Of a stretch of 64,000 bases of DNA, positions 55,844 through 64,000 are shown piece after piece. The translations under genes were made by a program, and so were the position numbers. This DNA is from Rhizobium gallicum bv. gallicum R602sp. GTDB taxonomy: Bacteria > Pseudomonadota > Alphaproteobacteria > Rhizobiales > Rhizobiaceae. The notes beneath the pieces are model-generated. The model was not told the origin of the DNA, searched no databases, and saw nothing but the letters and a program-made list of their open reading frames with translations. Positions within the stretch are counted from its first letter, which is position 1. Every line of letters starts with the position of its first letter. The DNA is taken from the NCBI RefSeq assembly GCF_000816845.1, contig NZ_CP006880.1:1612001-1676000 (forward strand), given 5' to 3'.

Positions 55844-56703
55844 CGCTGACGCGGCAAGAGATCATGGCAGCCTACCTGGACGCCTGCCGCGCCGAGATCG
55901 ATGCCTTGAAGCCGGGCAATGTGCACCGCTTCGCAGACGGCCACCGGATGACGGCGGATCAATTCCTCCAAAGTGCGGCCGTCAGCTCGCTGTCGGTCAC
56001 CGATCCGCTTGCATCGGTCGGTCAGCGTATTCTTCGTGCGGTAACTGCCACCCGCGAAAGCGTGGGAACGAACACCAATCTCGGTATCCTCCTGCTTTGC
56101 GCGCCGCTTGCCAAGGCGGCCGAGAGCACGTCTTGGGATTTCCGCAAGGGCCTCACGCAGACATTGGATGAAATGAATGCGGGCGATGCCCGCGACGTCT
56201 TCGCCGCAATCCGCCTCACGAATCCGGGAGGGCTCGGCAGCGCCGAAGAACATGACGTTAGAGACGAGCCGACGGTGTCTCTCGTCAACGCCATGGCCAT
56301 GGCAGCCGACCGCGACATGATCGCCCGACAATATACGAACGGCTTTGAAGACATCTTCAACGGCGGCCTGTCGGCGTGGAGAGAAGCGGCCGCGCGCGGC
56401 GAAGAGGACATGTGGCCGACAATCTTCGTCTTTCTTTACTTCCTGTCCTCGTTTCCCGACAGTCATATCGGGCGCAAACACGGGACCGGTCTCTCTGTTG
56501 AAATTGCCAAAGAGGCCGACACGATACGCCGTCGGGTGATGGATGAGACGCGCTTGCCCAGCCGGGAAAAGATTCTGCTGGACTTCGACAGGCGGCTGAA
56601 GGACAGGGATATCAACCCCGGGACCTCCGCCGATCTCACGGTTGCGACGCTTTTTGTCCGTAACATGAAGTTCGGCTTGCATAATCGCAGCTTAGATGTT
56701 TGA
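55840..56703 (+). CDS. CitG-like (triphosphoribosyl-dephospho-CoA synthase family) protein
   Basis: A 287-residue all-helical protein. LKPGNVHRFADGHRMTADQF near 20, RESVGTNTNLGILLLCAPLA near 66 and NPGGLGSAEEHDVRD near 125 are conserved in the CitG/MdcB family. CitG joins a ribosyl phosphate to dephospho-CoA; in H4MPT bacteria and archaea a relative near fae is presumed to transfer a phosphoribosyl-like group during cofactor synthesis, but this is unproven. The ATG overlaps the RimK-like stop by four bases. It precedes fae, as the gene called orf7 does in Methylobacterium. Confidence 0.88.
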   Translation: MTLTRQEIMAAYLDACRAEIDALKPGNVHRFADGHRMTADQFLQSAAVSSLSVTDPLASVGQRILRAVTATRESVGTNTNLGILLLCAPLAKAAESTSWDFRKGLTQTLDEMNAGDARDVFAAIRLTNPGGLGSAEEHDVRDEPTVSLVNAMAMAADRDMIARQYTNGFEDIFNGGLSAWREAAARGEEDMWPTIFVFLYFLSSFPDSHIGRKHGTGLSVEIAKEADTIRRRVMDETRLPSREKILLDFDRRLKDRDINPGTSADLTVATLFVRNMKFGLHNRSLDV

Positions 56704-56863
56704 ATTTGGCCGGCGAATAAATCTTACTCGCTGCTATCTGGCCAACCGACCCAGTCAAGGGTGCTGCGAACAAGGATAGCTGTCCATCGAGCGTCGTGTC
56801 TCGTGTGGTACGGCTTCTTTGGACGAAACTTTTTGACCATACGGTACAAGGGAGGAATTGGCC

Positions 56864-57370
56864 GTGGCAAAGATTAGCAAGGTAATGGTTGGTGAATCAC
56901 TCGTTGGCGAGGGAAATGAAGTCGCGCATATCGATCTTCTGATCGGACCGCGTGGAAGCGCCGTGGAAACGGCATTTTGCAATGCGCTCACCAACAACAA
57001 GGACGGGTTTACGTCACTTCTGGCGGTCATCGCCCCGAACCTGGCCTGCAAGCCGAATACGATATTGTTCAACAAAGTTACGATCAAGGGTGCCAAGCAA
57101 GCCGTGCAGATGTTCGGCCCGGCACAGCATGCTGTGGCAAAGGCAGTCCAAGACAGCGTAGCCGAAGGCATCATTCCCGCCGACGAAGCCGATGACATCT
57201 TCATCTGCGTCGGCGTCTTCATCCACTGGGAAGCAGAAGACGACGCCAAGATCCAGGATTATAACTACAGGGCAACGAAGGAAGCGATTGAACGCGCAGT
57301 CACCGGCAAGCCGACCGCGGCGGAGGCAACTGCTCAGCGCGACACCGTCAAGCATCCTTTCAGCGCCTAG
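56864..57370 (+). CDS. fae: formaldehyde-activating enzyme Fae
   Basis: A 168-residue enzyme. [20 protein letters not shown] and [18 protein letters not shown] open the protein, with the invariant His22; NPFS-like ending KHPFSA. It joins formaldehyde to H4MPT, giving methylene-H4MPT for MtdB. The start is read as GTG at 56864, 8 bases after GGGAGG; a TTG at 56858 is too close to the site. Last gene of the plus-strand mptG-to-fae run. Confidence 0.97.
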   Translation: MAKISKVMVGESLVGEGNEVAHIDLLIGPRGSAVETAFCNALTNNKDGFTSLLAVIAPNLACKPNTILFNKVTIKGAKQAVQMFGPAQHAVAKAVQDSVAEGIIPADEADDIFICVGVFIHWEAEDDAKIQDYNYRATKEAIERAVTGKPTAAEATAQRDTVKHPFSA

Positions 57371-57511
57371 ACACGAAACAACCCCGCACAGGGCGAGCCC
57401 GCCGTAGAAACAGGCGGCCTGTTGCGCCGGTTGTCGAAGCTTTTAGGCTTCAGCGTTACGCCATCTTCAAGCGCCAATGGTTGAAATGGCAGTGCTTCGG
57501 CTTCACGATTG

Positions 57512-57538
57512 AGAGAAGAGGCAGAGCGCCTCTTCTCT
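57512..57538. terminator. hairpin between fae and the HisA-like gene
   Basis: AGAGAAGAGGC (57512-57522) pairs with GCCTCTTCTCT (57528-57538) over a 5-base loop in the gap between two convergent genes. No clear T-run follows on either strand, so termination strength is uncertain. Confidence 0.6.
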
Positions 57539-57547
57539 TGAATTCCC

Positions 57548-58249
57548 CTAGCTCCCATTAAAGGCGGAGACGTCGGTTCCTGTAAGTTCGCCGCTATGCA
57601 GCGATGTTGCGACCAAGGCACCAGCAATGCCCATGTCACTCAGCCGTTCCAGGTCATTGACGTTGCGGATTCCGCCTGCGGCGATGATGTCGCGGTTTCC
57701 GGCGATGTCCTTGATTGATCGCAGGCGATCGAAGTCGGGTCCGCAGCGCGCACCCACTTTGTCGAGTGTCATCACGATCACTCGTCTCGGCCACAGGTCA
57801 GGCGTTGACATGATGGCGGGCGGCCCGAGGAAGGTATCACCGCGAAAGTCGAGGGAAAGGATCAGTCTCTGATGCGCACCGAACGCGCTGAGAACGTCGA
57901 TACCGACCTGGCTTTCGGAACCCAGGACGGCAAGGATCTGCGCGTTGGCAAGCGCCTGCCCGACGTCCGTTGCGCTTCGAAACCCTGCATCGAGCCAGAC
58001 GTCCGGCCTCGGCTGCAAAAGAGATAGAGGCCCGGCGGCTAAACAATGGCTCGAACCGCTCTCGATGGCATCGAGGTCGGCGACATAAAAGATCGAAAAC
58101 GGATGGATTCGGCGCAAGCCGTCGGCGACATTGCTGATCGCCGGTGTCGCGCTGAGCGGCGTCTCGATGGGCCTATAGGTATCGCGCATGCCCATCTGCG
58201 CGCGTACCACCTGGCCGTCTTTGACGTCGAGAACGGGAATGATAAGCAA
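57548..58249 (-). CDS. HisA/HisF-related protein of the H4MPT cluster
   Basis: A 233-residue TIM barrel. MLIIPVLDVKDGQVVRAQMG places Asp8 where HisA has its catalytic Asp; ADLDAIESG and the late DIIAAGGIRNVNDLERL complete a phosphate-binding barrel, though the second-half catalytic Asp region is shifted relative to HisA. This matches the HisA-like proteins found with H4MPT genes in methanogens and methylotrophs, probably a cofactor-synthesis isomerase. It is not the histidine gene, since no other his genes are near. Confidence 0.85.
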   Translation of the reverse strand: MLIIPVLDVKDGQVVRAQMGMRDTYRPIETPLSATPAISNVADGLRRIHPFSIFYVADLDAIESGSSHCLAAGPLSLLQPRPDVWLDAGFRSATDVGQALANAQILAVLGSESQVGIDVLSAFGAHQRLILSLDFRGDTFLGPPAIMSTPDLWPRRVIVMTLDKVGARCGPDFDRLRSIKDIAGNRDIIAAGGIRNVNDLERLSDMGIAGALVATSLHSGELTGTDVSAFNGS

Positions 58250-58280
58250 TGGTCAAACCTCGGCAGAAACGATCACTCAC

Positions 58281-59339
58281 ATGAAAGCCGGAATGGTAGC
58301 AAAAGAAAAGCGAACAGTTATCGGCTGGGACATCGGTGGTGCGCATTTGAAGATGGCGCGGACCGACAATGGACAAATTACCCATGCCAGGACCCTCAAG
58401 GCGCCGATGTGGCTCGGGCTCGATCAGGTGCGCGATGCGCTGGATCAGTTCCGCCCGCTTTTTCAAGGCAATCCCATCCATGTCTTCACGATGACGGGAG
58501 AGCTGTCGGATGGCTTCCCGTCGCGAGATGCCGGTGTTCGCCATATCCTGGATTTCATCAAAGCGGAATTCGGCGGCGACGACCTGCAGGTTTATGGTGG
58601 CCGTGCAGGTTTCGTCGATCTTTCAGAAGCCTACGATCTCGGCCCCGATATCGCCTCGGCCAATTGGCATGCCACGGCTGCGTTGAGCGCCTCGATCAAA
58701 GGAGAAGGTCTTTTCGTCGACATGGGTTCGACGACCACCGACATCCTCGCGTTTCAGAACGGACGCCTCTGCAACAATGGCTATTCCGATGCGGAGCGTC
58801 TGTTGACCGGCGAACTCGTCTACACGGGCTTTACGCGCTCGGCGCTGATCGGCATTGCCGAAAGAGTTCCGGTGCGCGCCACGATGACGCCGCTGATGAA
58901 CGAGTATTTTGCCAATACCGCCGATCTCGGGCGCATTCTCGGAACATTGGACGAGGCCGATGACCAATACCCCGCCGCCGACCGAAGAGCCAAGTCGCGC
59001 CATGGATCGATCGGCCGCATCGCTCGCATGGTCGGACGTGACGGCACCGATCTTAGCGAAGGCGAATGGATCGATGTCGCCCGCTGGTTCAGCGAGCACC
59101 AATTGCGCATGATCCACGACGGTGCGTTCCGGGTTTGCGGCAATGCCGCACTAAGCCCGGGCGCACCTGTGGTGGGCGCGGGGATCGGTCGCCCGCAGAT
59201 CATGCAGCTCGCCAAACGCCTGGAGCGGCCCTACGTCGACTTCGGCATGCTCGTTCCAGCAGCATCGGACGAGATCCGCGATCAGGCAAGCAAGGCCGCG
59301 CCGGCCGCTGCCGTCGCGCTCCTGTGGTCGAAATCGTAA
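58281..59339 (+). CDS. H4MPT-linked ASKHA/hydantoinase-family protein, MfnF-like
   Basis: A 352-residue protein of the ASKHA fold. VIGWDIGGAHLKMARTDNGQ opens the phosphate-binding lobe, FVDMGSTTTDILAFQNG in the middle is the second phosphate loop, and GAGIGRPQIM closes it. This is the family once called 'H4MPT-linked C1 transfer pathway protein', which includes MfnF, the enzyme that couples the furan diphosphate to tyramine-glutamate in methanofuran synthesis. Divergent from the HisA-like gene, with 31 bases between starts. Start choice between 58281 and 58293 is open. Confidence 0.85.
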   Translation: MKAGMVAKEKRTVIGWDIGGAHLKMARTDNGQITHARTLKAPMWLGLDQVRDALDQFRPLFQGNPIHVFTMTGELSDGFPSRDAGVRHILDFIKAEFGGDDLQVYGGRAGFVDLSEAYDLGPDIASANWHATAALSASIKGEGLFVDMGSTTTDILAFQNGRLCNNGYSDAERLLTGELVYTGFTRSALIGIAERVPVRATMTPLMNEYFANTADLGRILGTLDEADDQYPAADRRAKSRHGSIGRIARMVGRDGTDLSEGEWIDVARWFSEHQLRMIHDGAFRVCGNAALSPGAPVVGAGIGRPQIMQLAKRLERPYVDFGMLVPAASDEIRDQASKAAPAAAVALLWSKS

Positions 59340-59373
59340 AACGCACTACGGACGAAATGCCGGACGGATCCCG

Positions 59374-59937
59374 TCAGTCTCCGCGCGAATCGACATTCAC
59401 GCGCTCCATCAGCCAATCCCAGGCCTGCCGCTCGTCAGCACCGGCCGTCTTGTCGATTGCAATCGACAGATATGCAATCTCGGAATCGACCTTTTGCTTG
59501 GGCAGCATATGCAGTCTGCTCACCAGGATTGCCAGTTCGAGAACGGCTGCCTTGGCCCGGTTCATGCCTGTGAACGGGGCATGCGTGGCCTCAGCTACGA
59601 TCCGGCAGAAATAGCGGGGGCGGATCTCGTCCTGCGTGACGGAAACGACCTGCAAAACGGAATGACTGAGCGCTGCCTCCAGTCGCGGGACAGGGCAATC
59701 TTGCACCGCAACCAGCGGCCATTCCCGCCGTCCGGTGAGACAGCCCGCGAAAATCCGCATGTCGTCCGTATAATTGGCAATGGCAAACGGCACGGCGGTA
59801 AGATTTTCGAGGGTTGTGGAGGGGCGGAACGGTGCAATGATCCATCCGTCATCCTGAGCGATGATACCAAGGGGCGCGATATGCACCCGGCCCTTGGCAT
59901 TCACCGTCGTTACGATCGTTTCGCGAATGAAGCTCAT
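59374..59937 (-). CDS. DUF447 flavin-fold protein of the C1 cluster
   Basis: A 187-residue split-barrel protein. FIRETIVTTVNAKGRVHIAP and LGIIAQDDGWIIAPFRPSTT begin the DUF447 domain, with FAIANYTDDMRIFAGCLTG and FTGMNRAKAAVLELAILVSR later. DUF447 proteins bind FMN-like ligands and co-occur with H4MPT genes, but their reaction is not known. It overlaps the DUF6513 gene by four bases. Confidence 0.85.
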   Translation of the reverse strand: MSFIRETIVTTVNAKGRVHIAPLGIIAQDDGWIIAPFRPSTTLENLTAVPFAIANYTDDMRIFAGCLTGRREWPLVAVQDCPVPRLEAALSHSVLQVVSVTQDEIRPRYFCRIVAEATHAPFTGMNRAKAAVLELAILVSRLHMLPKQKVDSEIAYLSIAIDKTAGADERQAWDWLMERVNVDSRGD

Positions 59938-61331
59938 GGGCCGCCCTTCTTTGCGCGCAGCGTGTGCCCGGCCACGGCAAGCCGTGTGCGGTCTTCGCCT
60001 GCGCCCGGGCTCGCCACGCCCCAGGTAAGCGGCTCGTCCTGCGAATAGCGTTTGCCGAGCTTCCAGGCGATTTCCGCCTTCATCAATTCCGCTCCCAGAT
60101 AAAAGGCGTGCGCGCCATCCTGTTCGACATTAAGCACAGGAAAGAGGTCGAAGGCGTTGTCGCTCTTCCAGTGGCCGGCTTTGCTGAAGACATGGATGCC
60201 GTCAGGAGCAGTCATGATGCGAAAATTGGCGTCGCGCACGTCTTGCGCAAGCGCCTCGATATCGGCAATGGAGCTCGCAAAGGGCGCGCGGTCGTGTATT
60301 TGCAGGAGGGCTGCGTCATAGCCGCGGGGCAGCGCATGATCGTGCTTGGCGGCATACATGATGCGTCGCGCCCGGTCGTGTTCCTCCACCGTGCGCACGG
60401 TATGCGGGCTGACGTTGACGACCAGCACGTTGGCGATGGAAAGCTCCGAGCAAAGGCCCGCGAGGATGGCTGTTATTCCCGACGTGTCGGCGTCGGTCAG
60501 CTCGGTCAGGTTGCCGGTACCCATCATCATCTCGACGTCCGGCCAGCGGCGGCGAGCCTCGATGAAGCGTCCAAGCGAGGCGGCGAAGCCGAAATGGATT
60601 GGGTCGAGAACCGGATCGGCGATGAAGGATATCCCGGCGTTCTGCGCCGCCTCGATGGCACGGCCGAGAGAGAAAAGGTCGCCCGGCACGGCTGGAATGA
60701 GAACCGGTTTGACCTTGTGGCGGGCGGCAATTCCAATTGTCTTTTCGTTCAGGCTCAAAAGATAGTCGACGCCGGAGCGGGCGGCAAGTTCCAGTTCATC
60801 GGCGTTCGCTGAGTCCACGCTGACGCAAAGCCCCTCGGCCTTGATCCGCCCGATGGCTTCTTCCAGATGGGCAAAGGGCGTATCTGGAAGGCAGCCCAGG
60901 TCGATCACATCGGCGCCGCCGTTTGCGAGCGCACGCGCTCTTTTTAGCAGCGCCTCCAGCGACAGGGTCGATGCGTCGACGATTTCGGCGAAAATGCGCA
61001 TCTCGTGGCGCGACAGATCCGGCGGCTTTCCCGCCCGGCCAAGGTAGACAGGCAGATCCGCCACCTCGTCAGGTCCGCGCACGAAAGGGATGCCGAATTC
61101 GTCGCTTAACCGTTCCAGATGGCCTCTGAACCGACCGGGCAAGACAACCCGGTCCGCCTTCAACGGCCGAGGCAAGCGACGGCTGACGATTTCTTCCGTC
61201 ATCAGGGCGGCAACCTTCACACCGATGTCGATGATCTCGTAGGTGAAGGGGGTTGTTCCCAGTCCGGTGAGAATGTTTTCAAGCCTGGCCTTTGCCAGGT
61301 GCCCGGTCAGGAAGACGAGATGCTCAGCCAC
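59934..61331 (-). CDS. DUF6513/dihydropteroate synthase-like protein of the H4MPT cluster
   Basis: A 465-residue protein. HLVFLTGHLAKARLENILTG begins a domain specific to this family; the middle (LANGGADVIDLGCLPDTPF and LCVSVDSANADELELAARSG) forms a pterin-binding TIM barrel resembling dihydropteroate synthase; the C-terminus has DAFLLP-like turns and a LGKRY segment. It is a candidate for joining the pterin and arylamine moieties of H4MPT, but proof is lacking. The GTG at 61331 overlaps the flavoprotein stop; the extension to 61436 has no family match. Confidence 0.85.
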   Translation of the reverse strand: MAEHLVFLTGHLAKARLENILTGLGTTPFTYEIIDIGVKVAALMTEEIVSRRLPRPLKADRVVLPGRFRGHLERLSDEFGIPFVRGPDEVADLPVYLGRAGKPPDLSRHEMRIFAEIVDASTLSLEALLKRARALANGGADVIDLGCLPDTPFAHLEEAIGRIKAEGLCVSVDSANADELELAARSGVDYLLSLNEKTIGIAARHKVKPVLIPAVPGDLFSLGRAIEAAQNAGISFIADPVLDPIHFGFAASLGRFIEARRRWPDVEMMMGTGNLTELTDADTSGITAILAGLCSELSIANVLVVNVSPHTVRTVEEHDRARRIMYAAKHDHALPRGYDAALLQIHDRAPFASSIADIEALAQDVRDANFRIMTAPDGIHVFSKAGHWKSDNAFDLFPVLNVEQDGAHAFYLGAELMKAEIAWKLGKRYSQDEPLTWGVASPGAGEDRTRLAVAGHTLRAKKGGP

Positions 61332-61875
61332 GACCGTCGATCTCCCCTTTCCGCCGCGCCACCGCCAGCTCCAGATCAGCAAAGGATTCCACGACCTGCG
61401 TGCGTTCAAAGGTCTTGAGACGGGCCGTGTTCTCAAGATCGATCGGCCGCGGATAGACCTTCACCATTCCGTGGGGAGCCATTGTCTCCAGCTCGGGCGC
61501 GGTGTCACAAGCAAAGACGATTGATGGAAGGCGGCATTTGCCGGCTTGTGCGTAGACATTCGTGGCGATCGTGTCGGAGATTCCCGCCACGCATTTTGCG
61601 ACGGTATTGGACGTGGCAGGCGCAATCACGACGCTATGATAGACGCCGTGATAGAATTCGCCGACAGGGACCGCACTTGCCGTCTTGTCGTGAAGCACGC
61701 GCGTCGTGTCCGAAAAATCGAGCTTCAGCCCATACATCCTGAGAACTTCGTCTGCGGCCTTCGTCACGAAGACGTCGCAATGGTCGAGTGAGCGGATCAA
61801 CTCGAAGCATTCGACGAAGAAATGGCCTGACCCGGTCAGCACCCAGGCCCATCGCGGCGTTCGAAGCCGCGTCAT
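61324..61875 (-). CDS. flavoprotein, dihydromethanopterin-reductase (AfpA/DmrB)-like
   Basis: A 183-residue flavoprotein of the Dfp/UbiX-like fold. AWVLTGSGHFFVECFELIRS at the start, VVIAPATSNTVAKCVAGISD in the middle with the FMN-binding APATSNT, and KCRLPSIVFACDTAPE follow. Archaeal-type flavoproteins of this group reduce dihydromethanopterin to H4MPT in some bacteria (DmrB). The ATG at 61875 overlaps the kinase-like stop. The activity is likely but not shown. Confidence 0.82.
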   Translation of the reverse strand: MTRLRTPRWAWVLTGSGHFFVECFELIRSLDHCDVFVTKAADEVLRMYGLKLDFSDTTRVLHDKTASAVPVGEFYHGVYHSVVIAPATSNTVAKCVAGISDTIATNVYAQAGKCRLPSIVFACDTAPELETMAPHGMVKVYPRPIDLENTARLKTFERTQVVESFADLELAVARRKGEIDGRG

Positions 61876-62510
61876 CGGCACGTCTCTCTGCGGGCTTCCT
61901 CGGGCAATCCCACTGGGCGCCCGGGTATGCGGGTCATGGGCAGCGCGAGAAGCTGCGAACTGAGCGACGATGGTCCGGCAACGTACAAGACTGTCTCCTC
62001 CCCGAGCAGTTGCGGCAGCATGGCATCGACGACGCCATTGTCAACGAGCGCTTCCAGATCGTTCGGAAGGGATTCCGGATCGACCTGCTTGCACAACAGC
62101 AACTGGCGGCTTCCGATCTGCCTGCACAGCCAGGCCGCAAGTGCATCCGACGTCACATCCCACGACTGTGCGATGTCGGCGTTGCGGGTCATCTGGGACG
62201 GCAGCCATACCGGTATTTCGTCTTCGGCGAGAATTGCGTCGAGCTCGCGCAGCGACCGGGCCGGTTGAAAACGCGCATGCCGCTCGGCGATCACGATGCC
62301 GAACTGATCCATGGCGAGAATGGCCATCTCATGTGCCGCGGCATTTGAGAAGTGCATGTTATTTTGCGAAACGCGCACCTGGTCGGCAAACGGTCCGCCG
62401 CCGGGAACGATCACCAATGGCAGGCGCGCCGATGCCAGCACCGCAATCCATTGGTCCATCTCGATACGGCCGGCCGTGCTTCCTCCAAGCTTGACGACCA
62501 GCGGCTTCAT
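61872..62510 (-). CDS. amino-acid-kinase-fold protein, MfnE-like
   Basis: A 212-residue kinase-fold protein. PLVVKLGGSTAGR and VIVPGGGPFADQVRVSQ near 33 provide nucleotide and substrate loops of the AAK superfamily, and WDVTSDALAAWLCRQIGS holds the ADP site. In methanogens the AAK member MfnE phosphorylates the aminomethylfuran phosphate to a diphosphate in methanofuran synthesis, and gene neighbours here fit that role for methylofuran. The start overlaps the mfnB stop. Confidence 0.87.
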   Translation of the reverse strand: MKPLVVKLGGSTAGRIEMDQWIAVLASARLPLVIVPGGGPFADQVRVSQNNMHFSNAAAHEMAILAMDQFGIVIAERHARFQPARSLRELDAILAEDEIPVWLPSQMTRNADIAQSWDVTSDALAAWLCRQIGSRQLLLCKQVDPESLPNDLEALVDNGVVDAMLPQLLGEETVLYVAGPSSLSSQLLALPMTRIPGRPVGLPEEARRETCR

Positions 62511-63679
62511 ACCACTTTCCTTCCTCCTTCGGCCTTTGCCGCTACGACGCGAAGCGGCTTTGACAATCGGGCGCTTTCCCTCTTGCGCTCGATCTGCACG
62601 CCAACGCCGCCCGGACCCAGCTCCAATTTTTCTACGCGCACAACGACACGAGCCACACGCGGGTTCTCAAGGATGAACGCTGCAGCCTGCTCGGCAAGCG
62701 TTTCAACCAGATCGACATGACCACGGCTGACGATCGCGCGGATGCCGTCCATGATGAGGTCGTAAGAAACGATATGATGCATGTCCTTCGGATCGCGGGT
62801 GAGACGTAGGACATCCGCCGTCACATCGAACCGGACCTTCTGCTTTTTGCCATGTTCAAAGCTGTAAGCGCCGATGTCGACCGGCAGGACGAAATCCCGC
62901 ACGAAGATCTGGTCGGTGCCGAGATTGTCCTCAGCCGCATCGGGGAAATACCCTCGTGCCGCCAGGAGTTCGAGGTCAACGCTCGGCGTTTTTTCAGCTG
63001 GCCGCTCCCCGGGAATAAGAGCACGGATCTTTGCCGTGGCTTCAGCGTCCAGATCGGCGTTCCTGGACAGGCCCTCGCACAGCGCTCCCCGGAAGCCCAG
63101 AAAATCCGGCTTGCCCGGCAGCAAGCGGGGGATGTCGGGTGCTTCCAATGAGCCGGCAACGCCCGTCATCAATCCGTGCCGTTGTCCCTGCGCCACAAAA
63201 TCCGAAATCCGATCTGGAGGAATGTGATCCAGCAACCGTCCCTTCGATTTGTCATCCGTATCCAGCATGACGCCGTAAAAGCCTGCTTTTGCAAACGATG
63301 TCATGACGTTCTCCTCGTATCGATGGTCGGCAAAAACAACGGCGATCAACCTCTTGCGGCCGGCAATATCGGCCAAGGCTTGCGCATCCGCCCCGATACG
63401 GGACGACGGTAGAAACCCGATCTTGATGAAATCAACACCTGTCGCGGCCACTTCCTCGACCCTTGCCCTGAGAGCCTGCAGATCGCCGCCAAGTTCGCCG
63501 CAGGCGGCACTGACGGGCCGTCTGCCGGACACGAAATCGACAACGTCGGTGATTTGCGGGATGTCTGCCGCCCCAAGCGCGCCGCGCAAAGGGTCCTTGA
63601 GATCGATAATGTCCGCACCTGCCTGTAGAACGATCTCCGCCTCGTTGCGATTTTGAACACTGGCCAACATCAATGTCAT
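62507..63679 (-). CDS. fusion of (5-formylfuran-3-yl)methyl phosphate synthase (MfnB) and dihydroneopterin aldolase (FolB)
   Basis: A 390-residue protein of two parts. Residues about 1-235 are a MfnB (DUF556) barrel with Lys28 in IDLKDPLRGALGA, DFIKIGF, and DTDDKSKGR near 141 supplying the Schiff-base Lys. Residues about 258-370 are a FolB domain retaining Glu275 (IGAYSFEHG), Tyr306 (VSYDLIM), Glu326 and Lys351, the residues dihydroneopterin aldolase needs. One chain could thus serve methylofuran and H4MPT pterin synthesis. The ATG at 63679 has GGAGACATGCC before it. First gene of the minus-strand cofactor run ending at the DUF447 gene. Confidence 0.88.
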   Translation of the reverse strand: MTLMLASVQNRNEAEIVLQAGADIIDLKDPLRGALGAADIPQITDVVDFVSGRRPVSAACGELGGDLQALRARVEEVAATGVDFIKIGFLPSSRIGADAQALADIAGRKRLIAVVFADHRYEENVMTSFAKAGFYGVMLDTDDKSKGRLLDHIPPDRISDFVAQGQRHGLMTGVAGSLEAPDIPRLLPGKPDFLGFRGALCEGLSRNADLDAEATAKIRALIPGERPAEKTPSVDLELLAARGYFPDAAEDNLGTDQIFVRDFVLPVDIGAYSFEHGKKQKVRFDVTADVLRLTRDPKDMHHIVSYDLIMDGIRAIVSRGHVDLVETLAEQAAAFILENPRVARVVVRVEKLELGPGGVGVQIERKRESARLSKPLRVVAAKAEGGRKVV

Positions 63680-63830
63680 GGCATGTCTCCGCAGGCGCCG
63701 CATTTTTCCCAACCGTGGCGGGAAAAGTTGAGTGCAAGTATTGAGTTTATCGGGGATTGGACTACAAACATAGTGGGCACCTAATCGAGACAGCGCGTCC
63801 GCCTTCGTTGAAGCCGGCGCGGAGCGTGGT

Positions 63831-64000
63831 ATGACCATGAAGAGTATGGTGCCGAATACTCTTATCTTTTTATTCGCTTGTTTTTCGCTGCTCGTCAATG
63901 CGCCGCATCTGATGGCGCAGCAAAATCCCGCCAACGGACCTGCAACGGAAATCCGCATAGGATATCTGCGCGCCTATGAGCCACAACTTGCGCTGTCGGT
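63831..64000 (+). CDS. secreted ABC-type binding protein, N-terminal part (PQQ alcohol dehydrogenase system type)
   Basis: Only the first 56 codons are present. A signal peptide (MTMKSMVPNTLIFLFACFSL, ending LMAQQ) is followed by TEIRIGYLRAYEPQLALS, the opening of binding proteins that accompany PQQ-dependent alcohol dehydrogenase systems. GGAGCGTGG precedes the ATG. It is divergent from the mfnB-folB gene, with 151 bases between starts, and is cut by the window end. Confidence 0.75.
   Translation, partial: MTMKSMVPNTLIFLFACFSLLVNAPHLMAQQNPANGPATEIRIGYLRAYEPQLALS

Noticed and set aside
57548..58249. True histidine biosynthesis hisA
   Set aside because: No other his genes nearby, divergent second half, and a C1 cofactor neighbourhood; the HisA-like cofactor family fits better.

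Overview
This is a 64 kb window from an alphaproteobacterium, most likely a member of the Rhizobiaceae (Rhizobium/Ensifer-like, possibly on a megaplasmid or chromid). The evidence is high GC coding sequence, many ABC and TRAP solute importers, form IC RuBisCO in a cbbFPTALSXE operon with a divergent cbbR, and a XoxF-type methanol dehydrogenase linked to PQQ synthesis. No rRNA, tRNA, insertion sequence, phage gene or CRISPR array was seen.

Positions 1-25,993 are mainly uptake and catabolic modules. They hold a GntR regulator with D-erythronate dehydrogenase (denD) and a truncated SDR; small stress-type proteins (CBS, DUF2267, YbhB); a LacI-controlled CUT2 sugar-type ABC importer with phosphotriesterase-like, glutamine-amidotransferase-like, PfkB kinase, BtpA-like and Cys-less TenA-like enzymes whose substrate is not apparent; an HtrA-like protein that has lost its catalytic triad; a metallophosphatase; a second CUT2 importer split around a divergent NAD-dependent epimerase and binding protein; a TRAP transporter with a two-component system; and a glycosyltransferase.

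Positions 26,119-35,433 hold the C1 oxidation front end. On the minus strand, xoxF-xoxG-xoxJ-pqqA-pqqB-pqqC-pqqD-pqqE read as one run, so the predicted lanthanide-dependent methanol dehydrogenase, its cytochrome, its accessory binding protein and its cofactor pathway are adjacent. A gene-poor stretch with several very small genes follows, then a class I cytochrome c.

Positions 36,228-45,919 are the Calvin cycle operon (cbbF, P, T, A, L, S, X, E) with divergent cbbR and a palindromic CbbR-like site between them. Positions 45,956-63,679 carry the tetrahydromethanopterin (H4MPT)/methylofuran pathway: fhcBADC, mptG, mtdB, mch, fae, and genes that probably make or glutamylate the two cofactors (two ATP-grasp ligases, CitG-like, HisA-like, ASKHA/hydantoinase-like, DUF447, DUF6513, a flavoprotein reductase, an amino-acid-kinase-like enzyme and an MfnB-FolB fusion). 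The last 170 bases begin a secreted binding protein resembling those tied to PQQ alcohol dehydrogenase systems.

Taken together, methanol is oxidised by XoxF to formaldehyde, which Fae, MtdB, Mch and Fhc convert to formate. Formate would then be oxidised to CO2 by a dehydrogenase encoded elsewhere, and the CO2 fixed by RuBisCO. No serine cycle gene was seen, which fits autotrophic rather than serine-cycle methylotrophy. All functions are inferred from reading the sequence; no database search was run.
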